This document shows positions 24,556 to 36,382 of a stretch of DNA of 64,000 bases, piece after piece. Position numbers and translations under genes: made by a program. This DNA comes from Polydactylus sextarius (Eukaryota > Chordata > Actinopteri > Polynemidae): positions 18,883,313-18,947,312 of the forward strand of contig CM028909.1 of NCBI GenBank assembly GCA_016801845.1, read 5' to 3'. Position 1 is the stretch's first letter. Each line of letters begins with the position of its first letter. The notes below the pieces were generated by a model. That model searched no databases, was not told the origin of the DNA, and saw only the letters and a program-made list of their open reading frames with translations.

Positions 24556-26048
24556 GAACAAAAATCATGGACTTTGAAGTACAGTATCACATTGCACAGA
24601 ACCATAACTTCACCCTCTAAAATTTCTTGAACATCTAATACCATTAATAGAATTTAAAATTTTATATTTAAATTTAGAAATATTCACACAATGTGTCCCA
24701 TGTGAATTTGTGCTGCATATTTTTAGTTGTACTCTTGTGTTGTTGTTGTGTTGAGCCACGCTAAAGATTTTCTCTCACAGCAGACAATTAAGTTTTTCTG
24801 ATTCTGATTCTGGTGCCATCAGTTTTCTAAAAAGCACGTGTTCTCCAGTTTAACCTCTATGTTTAGTTGTTAGTGAACGTTTTCACAAACATATTGTCCC
24901 AGCAAATGATTATTTTGTGGGAGATGTTTCTATGCAGCAGGTGCTGGACACTTACATGAGGATAAAATGAATGTAGCTACATATATCAAAAATATGATGC
25001 AGTCTGTAAGAACCACTTGGAGAGACGGAGAGGATGTGATGTCCAACAAGACAGTGACAAAAGCATAAAGCCAAAGCTTCACAGTCAGAGTCTACATCTT
25101 GGTCATGAGCATCCATACGTCTGACTGAGCTTGAACATTTTTGCAAAGAAAAATTGGAAAATATCACAAATGTCATAATCAAGAAAAATAATCAACAAAT
25201 TGAATTCATATGTCCTCTGTGTACTTTTAACAGTACCATTATAATTCACTCTACAAATCTAAATTAGATATCTATGAGTTACGTGCTTGTGGATGATGCA
25301 TTTGTAACAATATTGTGAGAAAATCAAAACTACAACAAACACCAAGTGATCAGAAATTAAATAAAAGGTTCACCTGAAGTTAGCATCTTTAAATTGCACC
25401 AAAGGAGTTGAGATAATAGTTAACAACGGTAAGATGAGATCATCTGTCTCAAGTTTGATTCATGTTCTATGTAGGTTAATTTTCATGCCAAAATTCAAGT
25501 AAATGAAACAGTAAAATGCCTAAAAGCAGCAAAGAAACCAATCTCCATGTTATTCTTTCTTCAGAACAAATTGACTATGTCACAGCACTAGTCTTTATCA
25601 CAGGAAATAGTATTAATGCTTACACTTACATTTTTATACATAATGTCATAAGACAAGATTTGTTTAAAAAAAAAAAACTCTATAATGTTTTGTTTAGAGT
25701 GTAACATGGTGTCCTGGGTTTATAAAATGACAAATTGTGGGTTAAAACTAGTCACTGATTCTTAAAAAAATTGATGTGACACATTGGTATTCTGAATTGT
25801 TGGAGGATGTGATTTAGTTGAACAGTGTACAACTTATTTTCTGCTTAAAAGATATTTATTTTATTGTTACAATGACAGTACGTTCACTACTTTCTACCAG
25901 AATAATGCATGTACACGCTGCGTCATTTGGTTTTGCTTATTTTCAGTAAAGTGAAAGTCAGTGGCAAATAGAGAAAGGGGAAGACATGTAATTATTAGTG
26001 GTTTGTGTCTTTAGCCTTCATCAGGATAAAAAAATAAAAATAAAATAA

Positions 26049-26051
<3 letters not shown>

Positions 26052-26091
<40 letters not shown>
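26052..26091. repeat. (TA)n microsatellite
   Basis: About 20 TA units preceded by A-rich AAAATA repeats. Confidence 0.9.
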
Positions 26092-26095
<4 letters not shown>

Positions 26096-26591
26096 CATGT
26101 TTTTAATAAAAGTACGGAATTCAGGATACAAGCCAACTACCATGCTTACAGAAATAGTTTATTATTGACAGATGTAAAATAGTTTAGTCTGAATGACAGG
26201 GATTTGGTTAATTATTATAAAATATATAGAGACATATTGAGAAACAGCTGTAAGTTGTGGATTGTGTGATACCTGACGTTGTCATTCCCAACAACTCATC
26301 TCAGTGTGTGTCCCTTCACACAACCAGTTCAACTTTTTTCCCACCAAAATTGGCGGCAACTTGAGAGGCGCCACACATCAGCAACAATAGAGCAGCTGCT
26401 CATCAGCATCAATGGGCTCCGGCTGACCTGTGGCTTTATGTGTTTGCGCGCCTTTTTTTTTTTTTTTTTTATCCCATTCATATCCGTGAGGCTCTTCTCC
26501 TTAAGAAGCCTGGATTTAATGATATATCTGTCTGTCCATCTCAAACTCAAAATGTAAAGACGACAAAACAACCATATTCGTCGAGTGTATA

Positions 26592-26597
26592 TTTATT
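26592..26597 (-). terminator. Poly(A) signal of espn-proximal hes2
   Basis: AATAAA on the minus strand about 460 bases after the stop codon, a distance like that in the other copy. Confidence 0.5.
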
Positions 26598-27053
26598 TAA
26601 AAACTTTTGTCAGCGACACATTTGTTTTACAAAACATGTTTTTTTTTCTTTCTTACATCATCACAAGTGGATCATATAAAATCCTATGTAACACATAGTG
26701 TTTACAGTCTATTCTGTTGCACAGACCAAAATACTTTTAAGTCCATCGTGCAAACCTCAATCAAAATAATAACCCTTGGGGTTTTACAAAAGTGTTGTCT
26801 ACAACCCATATCTTTGACACCCCAAAGAGGATTGCGTCTTTTTAAAAAGTACATAGACTTTACAGTTTCTTTAAGATCTGTGCTCGTGTGCCTTCTGGCA
26901 TTAAAATGCAAAATGAGCCAAATGCTGGATTAAAATATCACACAGCAACTCCAATACTTCTTCTTATCAAATGACTAAAACTACAATTATTTGAATACAG
27001 TCAGCTAAAATAACATTACACAATAAATAACACACAATATATGTCAGTCTAAT

Positions 27054-27873
27054 CTACCAAGGTCTCCACATGGCAGCGTTGACAGCCTGTGGGACTGGCT
27101 GCGCTCGGCTGGGAGCTGCTGCGCTGCTGCTGTTGGACTGACTCTCCAGTCTGGAGCTGAAACTAGATTTGAGGCTCAGGAGTCTCTGCTGGATCTGAGG
27201 GAAGTTCCTGGAGCTTTGAGCGCAGCAGTTCAGGCAGGTTGGGGTCACGGTGGTGGACATTGACTGCTGAACGAAGTCGTTCACCCGCCGACAAGCGTCC
27301 TGATCCAGGCTCGTTTTTGGGAGCAGAGCGGAGACGCGCTGGAGACAAGCTTTGTAGCCTTCTCTGTAACTGTCTGTTGAGTCTGATGGAAGAAAAGAGG
27401 AGATTTGATTAGTGGCTGGAATTTCATGGGAAGGCTATGTGAAAATAAAATAATTTGTGCAGTACATATGACAGTTGAAGAGACTTTGCTCACCTTTAAC
27501 TGGAGAGGAAGGAAGGTCTCTCAAGAACCGGACGGTCATTTCCAGGATATCAGCTTTCTCCAGTTTGGAGTAGCGTGCGTTGTCTTTGCCAACAAGAGGC
27601 AGAATCAGGCTCTTCAAATGACTGAGACTGTCATTGATTCGAGCGCGTCTTCTCTTCTCCAACAAGGGTTTCAGAGTCTGGAAGAAATGATGAAAATCCG
27701 TTATTCCACTGAACATTTTAAAAAAGCATCAGAAAACATTTCTAGTTGAATAAAGAGCTGCGTAGTTTTGGCCTTTTCCTTACCTTTCTCAGTTCGTTTG
27801 CTTGTTTTCTCTGGGCCACGGTGGACCTGGAAGGGAGAGGCAGATTGGCCTCAGTGGTGATGTTGGGACTCAT
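27054..27873 (-). CDS. hes2: hes2-type bHLH-Orange repressor, espn-proximal copy (three exons)
   Basis: This is a tandem paralogue of the gene at 18.6-19.6 kb, with the same expected role (Groucho-dependent repressor in Notch/proneural control). The exons are 27784-27873, 27494-27677 and 27054-27382 (603 bases, 200 residues plus stop), with GT-AG ends in phases 0 and 1. Exon 1 is MSPNITTEANLPLPSR...ELRK. Exon 2 alone encodes the whole bHLH (KPLLEKRRRARINDSLSHLK ... GKDNARYSKLEKADILEMTV), so the intron that splits this region in the other copy is absent. Exon 3 has the Orange domain (DSYREGYKACLQRVSALLPK onward) and ends MWRPW. Exon 1 and the bHLH differ at many residues from the other copy, but the Orange-coding DNA is almost identical. 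Confidence 0.95.
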
Positions 27874-27964
27874 TTCGTTTGCTTCTGGTTGTTGTGCTTT
27901 TTGCAGGGAGATACTTGCTCTTGGAGCGGCTGAGTCGAAGTGTGAAGCTGACTCGGAGACGCCT

Positions 27965-27974
27965 CCTATTTATG
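27965..27974 (-). promoter_or_regulatory. TATA-like element of espn-proximal hes2
   Basis: CATAAATAGG on the minus strand about 95 bases upstream of the ATG. It matches the position of the TATA-like word in the other copy. Confidence 0.6.
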
Positions 27975-28601
27975 TGGCTCCGGCGCGTCACATGGGAGGG
28001 AACACAAGCCACCGGGCCTTTGACATGGGAGGGGGTGGGCCGATTCCTCTGGGAGCTGCTGTCTGGACCATCTGGTCCCGTCAGGCCCCTGCGTCTACCA
28101 CTGGTATGCGGAGATTCGTGATGGTGTTGCGCTTTATTGCGTTTACATTTTTTAAGTTTTAACGTTCATCCAGGATCCAATTACGCACACAAACCATATA
28201 ACAATGCTGTTTTTCCTTGGTACGAGGGCTCCAGTGTATACATGATCTTTTAATTATCTACAACAAAATAGCTTCTATTTGGCCAACATTTTGAAAATTA
28301 AATTAATTGTATTTCTGTTTATCATTACTGCTTATTCTGCATTAAAAATTTCCCACAAATTAATGCCCAAATCAACTAAATATCAACTTTTTCGTGTAAG
28401 GATGCAGCTGGAAGTTGCACTGGTGTTAACGGTTGAAAACTTAGACAAAATAACTTTAAAACAAAAAAGCAACATTAATTCAGTCAGTTTAATAATGCCT
28501 ATTGCTTCGTCGAGCCCAGACACCATAACAAAGGAAATCCAAAACGAGATGAGTTATTCTGGGGTTGCAAGAGTAATCTATTCTCAAAATTAATAAACCA
28601 G

Positions 28602-28636
28602 ATACCCAAGCCACGCTATGTATGGATTAACATCTG
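28602..28636. promoter_or_regulatory. Duplicated hes2 upstream element 1 (copy B)
   Basis: ATACCCAAGCCACGCTA (28602-28618), then CATCTG at 28631-28636 within TAACATCTG. It pairs with 20483-20516 and lies about 0.74 kb upstream of the ATG (copy A about 0.93 kb). Confidence 0.6.
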
Positions 28637-29028
28637 TTTATGGACCCCAGCAGCTTGTTTCCAATACCAACAACACGGTGTTTACCTGGAGCAGAGGGGG
28701 AGGAGACTCAGTCACAACACACAACAGTAGCAGCGAGTTGGGGGCATCTGTGGAGTGTGAACGTAAATGTGCATAGAAAAAAGCCACGTGATGAACGAGT
28801 CTGCTGAAACATTGCGCCGTTAACACGGTGAGGAACATGTCTGTGATTGACTGAAAAGGCTGGAGCTTTATGGAGTGATGCTCCCAGTTCTTCCTATAAA
28901 TAAATGTAATCTCGTATATATTTGTTACAAACGTAAACTCGTCGCTTCTTATTTCAACATCTTTTTAGAGCATCAGTTTCTGCGGTTGACCATTAAATCA
29001 AAAAGTGCTGTGAGCTGTCAGTAGGACT

Positions 29029-29066
29029 CACGCGTTCGGCACGCGCCACAGCCGCGCAACAGATGG
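29029..29066 (+). promoter_or_regulatory. Duplicated hes2 upstream element 2 (copy B): Hes site plus E-box
   Basis: CACGCGT (29029-29035), GCACGCGCC (29039-29047) and CAGATGG (29060-29066) occur in the same order and strand as at 20908-20941. Confidence 0.6.
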
Positions 29067-29083
29067 GGACCCCCCTCCTCTCC

Positions 29084-29101
29084 ACACACACACACACACA
29101 C
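29084..29101. repeat. Short (CA)n run
   Basis: Nine CA units immediately after upstream element 2 copy B. Confidence 0.85.
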
Positions 29102-29664
29102 GGTCTCTCAGCGCTGCACCGCTCCGCTACTGCCACTGCTCCCATCAGCATCCTACCTCTTTCATATCACTGTTCTTCCATGTTTTTGTCTTTTTTGGAG
29201 GGAGGAAGGCTTGAGTCATGGTTCATGAACACAATGGCGCACTTACAAAGCAATGCTATGTTCACACGAAACAATCCAAGTAAACCAACCCAGCACTAAC
29301 ATGAAGAAGACCTAAAACATTCACAGAGTAATAGGTAAAACGAGGATGCAACCAGATGTCGTGTAACTGGCACCGGACTTACAGATAATATTTACGCAAA
29401 GAAAATTGCAATTAAGGAGCCCAGGTTTTATGGCTTTGAAGAATAAAAATTGTAACAGGACAATGGTTAAACCACTGAAATATCGACTTAATTTAAGGTG
29501 GTTTATTTAAAGTGTGAAACATATTTGAGGCTCAACAAGCTCAAGTCATTTTGGTTTTAAAACCAAAACGCCGTTGCTTCTCGGTTGCAAGCTGCGCTGC
29601 TGCTGCTTGAGGGTTTTCAAGCCTCTTATTTTTTGCAGGCATTAGCCTATAGATGCGCTCTTTT

Positions 29665-29845
29665 GCACGCGCCCTGTCCCTTGAGGCCCCACATAACTGC
29701 CATCACGTCCAGTCTGGGAACGGGCCCTTCGAGATAAGACAAAAAAAAGTTCAAGAGAGGCTTCGGTTAGGATCCTTTTTGTCCTGGTTTCAGCGTGGGT
29801 ATCCATCTGTGCAAGCTGAGAGCGCAGTGATCCTTTGTTGAAGGA
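29665..29845 (+). promoter_or_regulatory. Duplicated hes2 upstream element 3 (copy B)
   Basis: GCACGCGCC at 29665-29673, then CGGTTAG, TCC followed by TTTTTGTCC, AGCGTGGGTATCCATCTG (29792-29809) and CCTTTGTTGAA. These are collinear with 21903-22118 of copy A. Confidence 0.6.
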
Positions 29846-30192
29846 CGTACAGAAAAGTGGAATCATGAGGAGTTTTTCAACGCAGCGCGAGAAAGAGATG
29901 TGATTCATTTCTTTGTATATTTCCCTTTAAGATACAAGGCATTTAGATATATGTGATATTTAAAGGATAGTTAGATGAATAAACCATGGAAATTGTTTTA
30001 TTAGAAATTTTGATAATTGAGAACGAATAACTATTGTTAGTATAACACTATCAATGCTATATAACACGACAGTATTAGAGTGCTCAAATGGAATCCTATA
30101 TGTTACCAAAGTGTTTTATAATTTGGATCAGTGTGAAAATAAAGTAATGATGAAATGAAGTGAGAATTTGTGCGTATCAACGGCATGAGACT

Positions 30193-30221
30193 GGCACGAG
30201 CCAAAATGGTCAGACAGATGG
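30193..30221 (+). promoter_or_regulatory. Hes N-box / E-box pair
   Basis: GGCACGAGCC (30193-30202) is followed 12 bases later by CAGATGG (30215-30221). CACGAG fits the Hes N-box (CACNAG). Confidence 0.45.
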
Positions 30222-30514
30222 AGACCGCGCGGCTTCATTGAGGCGTGACACTAAAAGCTTCGATAGACTCTGTCGCGCTGAAGGTGATGGTCGCCATCAT
30301 GGAGGCGACGTAGAAGCTTCTACACTTCGAGGTTTCCCCAGCCTCCAAGTGGTGAATGCACCTCAAAGGATGTCTGGCTTCCCAAGCCAAAATCTACGCC
30401 AACATCATGATACTGAAGCTTCTATGTAGGAGACTCAAGCTGCTGTTTGTCTCAACGCTGTGCTTCTCAACGCTGTCAAGTTTAAATTAACTGCATGTTG
30501 TTTATGATTTTGTG

Positions 30515-30516
<2 letters not shown>

Positions 30517-30546
<30 letters not shown>
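30517..30546. repeat. (TA)n microsatellite
   Basis: About 15 TA units. Confidence 0.9.
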
Positions 30547-30547
<1 letters not shown>

Positions 30548-31009
30548 CTATACTCTGCTAAAAACTATCAAGCTTTGGATCATAAAATATTATAATATAT
30601 ATTGGCTTTGTCTGTTATGTTTAAACCAAATTTTACATTAAAAAAACAAAACCAAGAAAATGTATTAAAAATGTCACAGTGAGATGTTTGACATGAGAAA
30701 TGTATGTGCATTTCTTACACTGAGCTGAACTGTTCATTTACTTACCAATCACACATATTAATATACGTCTGTGAGTATTTCACAAGTGACATTTCACAAG
30801 TTTGAAATATTACAGGCACTGGAAGACCATAAAATACAAGAAATCAGTCTCAGTGCATTTGAATTTGGGTTTCTGATGTGAAATAGAGAAATGTGGAGGT
30901 CACCATAAAGCTTATGATGATTTCATTGAACTCCACATTTCCTCTAGTGGAAAAAGCTGCAACGTACAATGTAAATTTCTCTGGTAAACCCAGGGTTACA
31001 TGTACGTAC

Positions 31010-31014
<5 letters not shown>

Positions 31015-31042
<28 letters not shown>

Positions 31043-31043
31043 G
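31015..31043. repeat. (TG)n microsatellite
   Basis: About 14 TG units. Confidence 0.9.
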
Positions 31044-32458
31044 TTGTGTAAGACTTGTAGACCTGCCTAGAACTGAATGAGAAAGTCACAGACTATGACT
31101 GTATAACCTGTGTAACCTTCTTAAGTCTTAATCTAGTTATAAAGATGAAAACTAAAGTGATCAATTGAAATTTTAATCCTACAAAAGAGGACAATTTATG
31201 TATACAGGCAGAAGTTCTGTTCACTATTTTCCCAACTTTTTTATAGTGACACATTCAGCTGATCCAGACAAACCCTTTGTACGTTACTGCCAGTGTGGTT
31301 CAGTGTCTTGTGTGTGGTAATAGTGCAAAAAGACAAATGCTTCAGTGTTGACACTAATGCAAGGTTTTAACATATTTTTTCACTTTGACTTCAGAGCTTT
31401 GTCTTTGTTCTGTGAAGCCCCTGATTCAGCTGCACCCCTTTTCACCAAATTACACTCATTGTTGATGTGATACTGGGCCGATCTCTGGACCGTTGGTCTT
31501 CTCAAAAGACTATGGCACCAATAAGTTCACTCGTTAGGCTGTAAATATATTTAACTGCAGCAAGTCAACAGAAATATTCAACAGCTAAATTTAGACTGTT
31601 GATATAATGGTTTTCTCATGATTATTCTTCTGATATAAGAGACTTAAAGACACTACAGTTTTCTTTCAGTATAAATCTCTCTCAGCTCTCAGTTCGTTCA
31701 CAGGACAGCAGAATAAATTGTTAGGTGTCCATTCAAGCTGCCCGAACAGTGAATTCTTAAGTAGATGGATTGTGTTTCTACCAGAAAAGTGAGCTTAACT
31801 GACTGTCGCAGCTCCAATATCAACAGTTTAGACTTTTACAGTAATTCTTTAGGAGCATAGAGCCAGCCAGACTTAATAGTGCACTTGTGACAACAGACTT
31901 CTTTTGGCTCTTTGGTAAATCCCTCTACGTTTTCAAACCTGAGACCTCATTTATTTCCAGCCTAAAGTACAGTGTAAAGCCAAAAAAAAAAAAAAGCTTG
32001 AGTGTGGTTGTGTAGCAGTTACATTGTGTTTTTGATACAGGCAACAACAAAGACAATACAGAAAATTCAAATACACAAATATTTCCTTCCTTTTCCCATA
32101 GAATATTTATCCAACCTTCATAGTTTAATCATTTCTGAAAAGCTTGTGATGGAAATTCTGCACTTTTTCATGCTCATCCCATGCTCTACCTAAGGTGGTG
32201 TGAAGATAATGTTTTGAGAAGCATGGCTCTTTGTTTTGAGTGGGGTAGAAAGACTTGGGATGTGAAGGTTGTTTTCACTCACAGACTGTTTGTTGGTCAC
32301 AACTGTGTGTTTGGGTCCTTGCTTACGCATGTTTATTAATCTTTATTAAACTACAAGAAAGACATTTGAACGGGTGAACTCTCTTTGTTCAATTTTATTT
32401 CATTCTAGAGATAAAATTGCCACTACAAGCTTAAACTTTCTGATTAGTCAATGAGATA

Positions 32459-33219
32459 AAACTGCAAAATTAACCACTATTGCAAATTAGGTTTATTGGA
32501 AAAGATCACAATTTTTCAGCTGTTTGCAAAAAACAAGTTTAATTAAAACAATTCAAATAACTCAACACAACTAATATTACAAATGGTTTTCGGAAGCTTC
32601 ATAATTATTCAACTCCTTCATGACAAGCGTCTTTAGTACTTAGTATAGCCTTGATTGATTTAGAAACTTGAAATGTGATATATAGACAGTCACCAGCTAC
32701 TTGCAGCATCTTCCACTCCTTGAGGTCAATGACCTCCAGTTCACAAATATTGTTAGATTTGCTGCTACAAGCACCTTCCTCAAATCACAACAGAAATTTA
32801 GTAATTTGTTCTGTGACGGTTATTCTATGATTTTCCAGGACTTCTTCTGAGACCAGGTCTTGATGAACTTTGCAGTCAGCTTGGGTTTATTATCATGTTG
32901 GAAAGTCTAGTTGTGCTTAAGCTTCAGCGTCCACAGAGATGGCAGGACATTTTCTATTAGGATTTCTTGATACTTAATCAAATCCATCTTGCTTACCACA
33001 CACTGCAGGTTTCCAGTGCCAGAGGAAACAAAGCAGCTCCAGAGTGTCACCAAGCCACCCCACCCCCTACCTCCTATGCTTCACTGCAGGCAGGGTGTTC
33101 TGTTCAGCATCTGCTTTATCCTTCTTCCTCCAGACACACTGTTGATCCACAGGCCCACATAGTACTACTATACTGTTTTATCATTTCCCAAAATAAAGTC
33201 CCCAAACCTCTCTACCTTA

Positions 33220-33306
<87 letters not shown>

Positions 33307-33867
33307 ATATATATATATATATATACCTTTTCTTGGGCTTTTTGGTAAGTAGTGAGGTATGTATTGGCGTGGAGGCATAGAGACCTTCAGCATTCAGTTT
33401 GTACCTTAATGTGGAAACTGATACCTTCATTCCTGCTGCCATCAGGTCTTGCTGTGGGTCTTGTGCAGTCTCCTAAGTCTCCTTAAGAATCTGGATGCAG
33501 CTGCTGATACCTTCCTCTTTCTAGGACATCAAAGCAGTGTAGTCGCTGTTCCTGCAGCTTTCAATTTGCAAACTAAATTTCAAACTGTATCTTTTAGAAA
33601 TTTGAGTCATTTTAACATTTCCAGTGCTCTCTTGAATAAAGCATATTTCTTATATGTACTTAAACATTACCTCTAGCCTAGATTCTGAGTCTGCAGTTGT
33701 CATTAAAAAGGGCATTTGGAGAGGGTGTTTGGAGAAACCCTTTGTAATATTAGTTGCATTGAGTATATTGAATTGTTATTGTTTATTTGTTTATTGAAAA
33801 CATCTGAGATATTTAGCCCAAAAAAACCTAATTTGCAATGGGGGTTGAATGATTTTAATTGTAACCG
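32459..33867 (-). mobile_element. Near full-length but dead Tc1/mariner-like transposon
   Basis: Long imperfect terminal inverted repeats of over 100 bases can be aligned. ATTGCAAATTAGGTTT near 32479 matches the reverse complement of 33820-33835. About 90 bases further in, CTAATATTACAAA at 32571 is matched by the complement of 33738-33750. Flanking TA dinucleotides are at 32457 and 33868; the left end appears eroded, so that edge is approximate. The minus strand encodes recognisable Tc1 transposase text, for example VWRKKDKADAEQNTLPAVKH near 33150-33090, followed by sequence corresponding to the usual LWGCFA..GTG segment. The frame is broken, and a hexanucleotide microsatellite lies within the upstream part of the former gene. 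Confidence 0.88.
33219..33325. repeat. (TATGTG)n followed by (TA)n, inside the Tc1 copy
   Basis: About 14 copies of a six-base unit (GTGTAT phase), then about 11 TA units. It interrupts the former transposase gene. Confidence 0.92.
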
Positions 33868-35933
33868 TATTAGATATGGCTTTTATTCTTTTTATTCTGC
33901 TTTAAACAAATGGGTTTGCTTCATTTTAGCTTCTTCTGTATTCTGCTTTCCATATCATGTTAGGTATGATTAGGACCATTACATCAGATTAAAGCTGAAA
34001 AAAGCCAATAATTGGACAATGAGTCAGGATTTTTCAAGTCAAAAACAACTTCTTCTCACAACCTTGATTGCTAATACTCACTGCAATCTTACTAAGTTGT
34101 TTTTTGTTTTAAGTGATATCATTGATTAGGTGAAAAGGAGTGTCTACAAATAAAAAAGAAGAACCACAACCACAGGAATGAGCAAAGGAAACTTAACAGA
34201 GCGCAAGATAAGCTTAGAAAAAGAAAGTCGTGTGATAAAATGGAGTAATTCAAGTCTTTAGATATAAATGAGATATGACCATGATACTTCTTCCTCTCAG
34301 TTCATACGCTTCCTTTAATGTGTAGCTTTTGCTCTTGGATCAAGGAATCAGGTGATAAAAGATGTGGTAAGAACGTCTGTATCGCATATTCAGGGTTTTT
34401 TTTACAGCTAACGCTCACTGACGTTAATGTAGTCTGATACAATCCTCCTCCTTCATGAAGTCACCACTATTGTTAAGTTGTTAATTCATCTGTATGATAG
34501 TTTTCATTTTCAATATCTTAACATCTACGGAAATAGTTTTTATAAAGACTAAACACTTTAACCTTCAATAGAATTACAGCTGTAAACAAACATGTTCACG
34601 TGTTTAAAGTGTTGTGTGTATGTTCATATATGTACTGAGGGCAGCATCTATAAAATGTTCATTCTTAAATATAGTGAAATATTTGCTTCTAGACGTTTCT
34701 ACATTGTGATTTACGCTCTTTGTTCATGTTGGTGATGCGCCGATGTGACATTTCATCGTTTCTCTCATTTAGGATGAAAAAAATTCAAAAGGTGCCCTGA
34801 AGCTTCCCACGCCTAAACCAACGCCATTTTCATGAAGCATCTGCCGCATCAGACACGAAAACCTAAACTTTTTTTTTTCTCCTGCACGAGGTCCATTTGA
34901 CGTCACTGACTTGACTCTGTCTAACAGCATCCTCTCGGGTAACAAAAGATGCTGATAAATAATCTGTCAACAAAACATCACCTGTCAAGCGGCAAGACCA
35001 CAAGAAATTAGAAAAATTGTCTCCAAATCTTTTGTTATTTAAAGCCTTAAAGTTCATCAGTTCAAGAAGAAGATCATTTCATATCATCTCTGCTGCCTCG
35101 TGTCCTCTAACTAAAAGTTTCTCAAATGTGGTCCTTCCTTCGGGTTGTTTGCTTTTGAATGAAATAAAAACAAAAGCACCAAATCTAAAAGGATTAGATT
35201 AGATTAAAAAATATAATCGAGTTTAGTGCTGAAACTGTGAGTTTCATTACGCTCAGCAGAAACATGAACTAAACACAAACTTAACGCGTCTACAAACAGC
35301 GTATTGCTGTCTGTAAAAAACTGCGTTTGATGGACATAAGACTGGACAATTTTTTGGAAATACCATGCGTCAGTGACTTTACAGACACTTCAACATCACG
35401 TTTAGCGTCGTTTGCACAGGGGGAGAAATATATATTTTTGTCCATATTTGGAAGCGATGGATCAGACAGGATTTGAATATCCATGAAAGCCTAACCAAGC
35501 CAAAAGCCAAGCGGCAGCGCTGGGCACACATCTGGTGGCGCACATTTGTTTTGTTCATCTAAGTTGACAAAGGTAAAATAACAGCGTCACACAGGCTTGT
35601 CCACACATCTCTGTCCCCTGACGGACCTCTGTCTCACTCACTCATGCGCCTTAACGCGCGTTCCACAGACAGCCGTCAGCCTAAAAGACTCTCAAACTGC
35701 TCAGAAAACAAACAAAAAACTCACTCTCAGTTCAAAATAAATCAAAATTTTGTGATCCTGCTCTTTATTTCATCATCTTTTGTTAAATACTGCAGCATTT
35801 TCAGATCTACAGCTCCACGCGAGGTGTAGGACGCGCAGGACAGGACAAGGGAGGCTCGTTGGCGGGTTTTTTGAATATTGGATTTCTGATTGAGTGGAAG
35901 CCATTGTGCTGCCATATCAAGGGCACGAGAACA

Positions 35934-35965
35934 GCACGAGCCAAGCAAACAAAGGCAGCAGATGG
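35934..35965 (+). promoter_or_regulatory. Hes N-box / E-box pair
   Basis: GCACGAGCC (35934-35942) is followed 16 bases later by CAGATGG (35959-35965). An additional GGCACGAG lies just upstream. Confidence 0.45.
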
Positions 35966-36358
35966 CTTTCCTGCTCCGATGAATTATTGTGAAGTTACAG
36001 AGACACGGGGGCTATTAAGAGTTGTCCAGGGGGAAATTAAGGAGCGAGAGGTTAAACACAGAAAATTATTATATGTTTATATTAAACTCTTCAACACTGC
36101 AGCCAAAATAGTAGAATAATATCAGTCTTCAAGTGCAGATAATGCATATTTTTTATTTGCTGCAAATATTGATACTTGGTGTAACTGCTGATAATGTTGG
36201 AATATAAAATAATGTAGAATAAAAGTAAGAATAAAGGATGATAATGATGATATCAATATTTAGTTAATTCCTTGATATCGGGGACGACATACATCATGGA
36301 CGCATCTCTGACATACTAGGTTTGTTTGGATCCTTTGTCCAAAAGTATTATAGGCCTA

Positions 36359-36382
36359 TGTGTGTGTGTGTGTGTGTGTGTT
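36359..36382. repeat. (TG)n microsatellite
   Basis: About 12 TG units. Confidence 0.85.

Larger units (their letters stand above)
19661..26591. other. Intergenic region between the two hes2 copies
   Basis: No gene was recognised in this stretch. The first 2.5 kb upstream of the acot7-proximal hes2 holds the shared noncoding elements listed separately (20.48, 20.91, 21.17, 21.90-22.12 kb). Farther out are a LINE remnant (23.24-24.03 kb) and AAT, TA, CA and TG microsatellites. The remainder is AT-rich without recognisable content. Confidence 0.6.

Noticed and set aside
27746..28162. Plus-strand ORF of about 138 codons over hes2 exon 1 and promoter
   Set aside because: Antisense to a well-supported first exon, with no recognised domain; hydrophobic stretch arises from the pyrimidine/purine bias.
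30160..30429. Plus-strand ORF of about 89 codons
   Set aside because: No recognisable family, and it overlaps a Hes-site/E-box pair; more likely noncoding regulatory DNA.
33219..33302. Regular hexamer repeats considered as a CRISPR-like array
   Set aside because: Pure tandem TATGTG with no spacers in a eukaryotic genome; it is a microsatellite.
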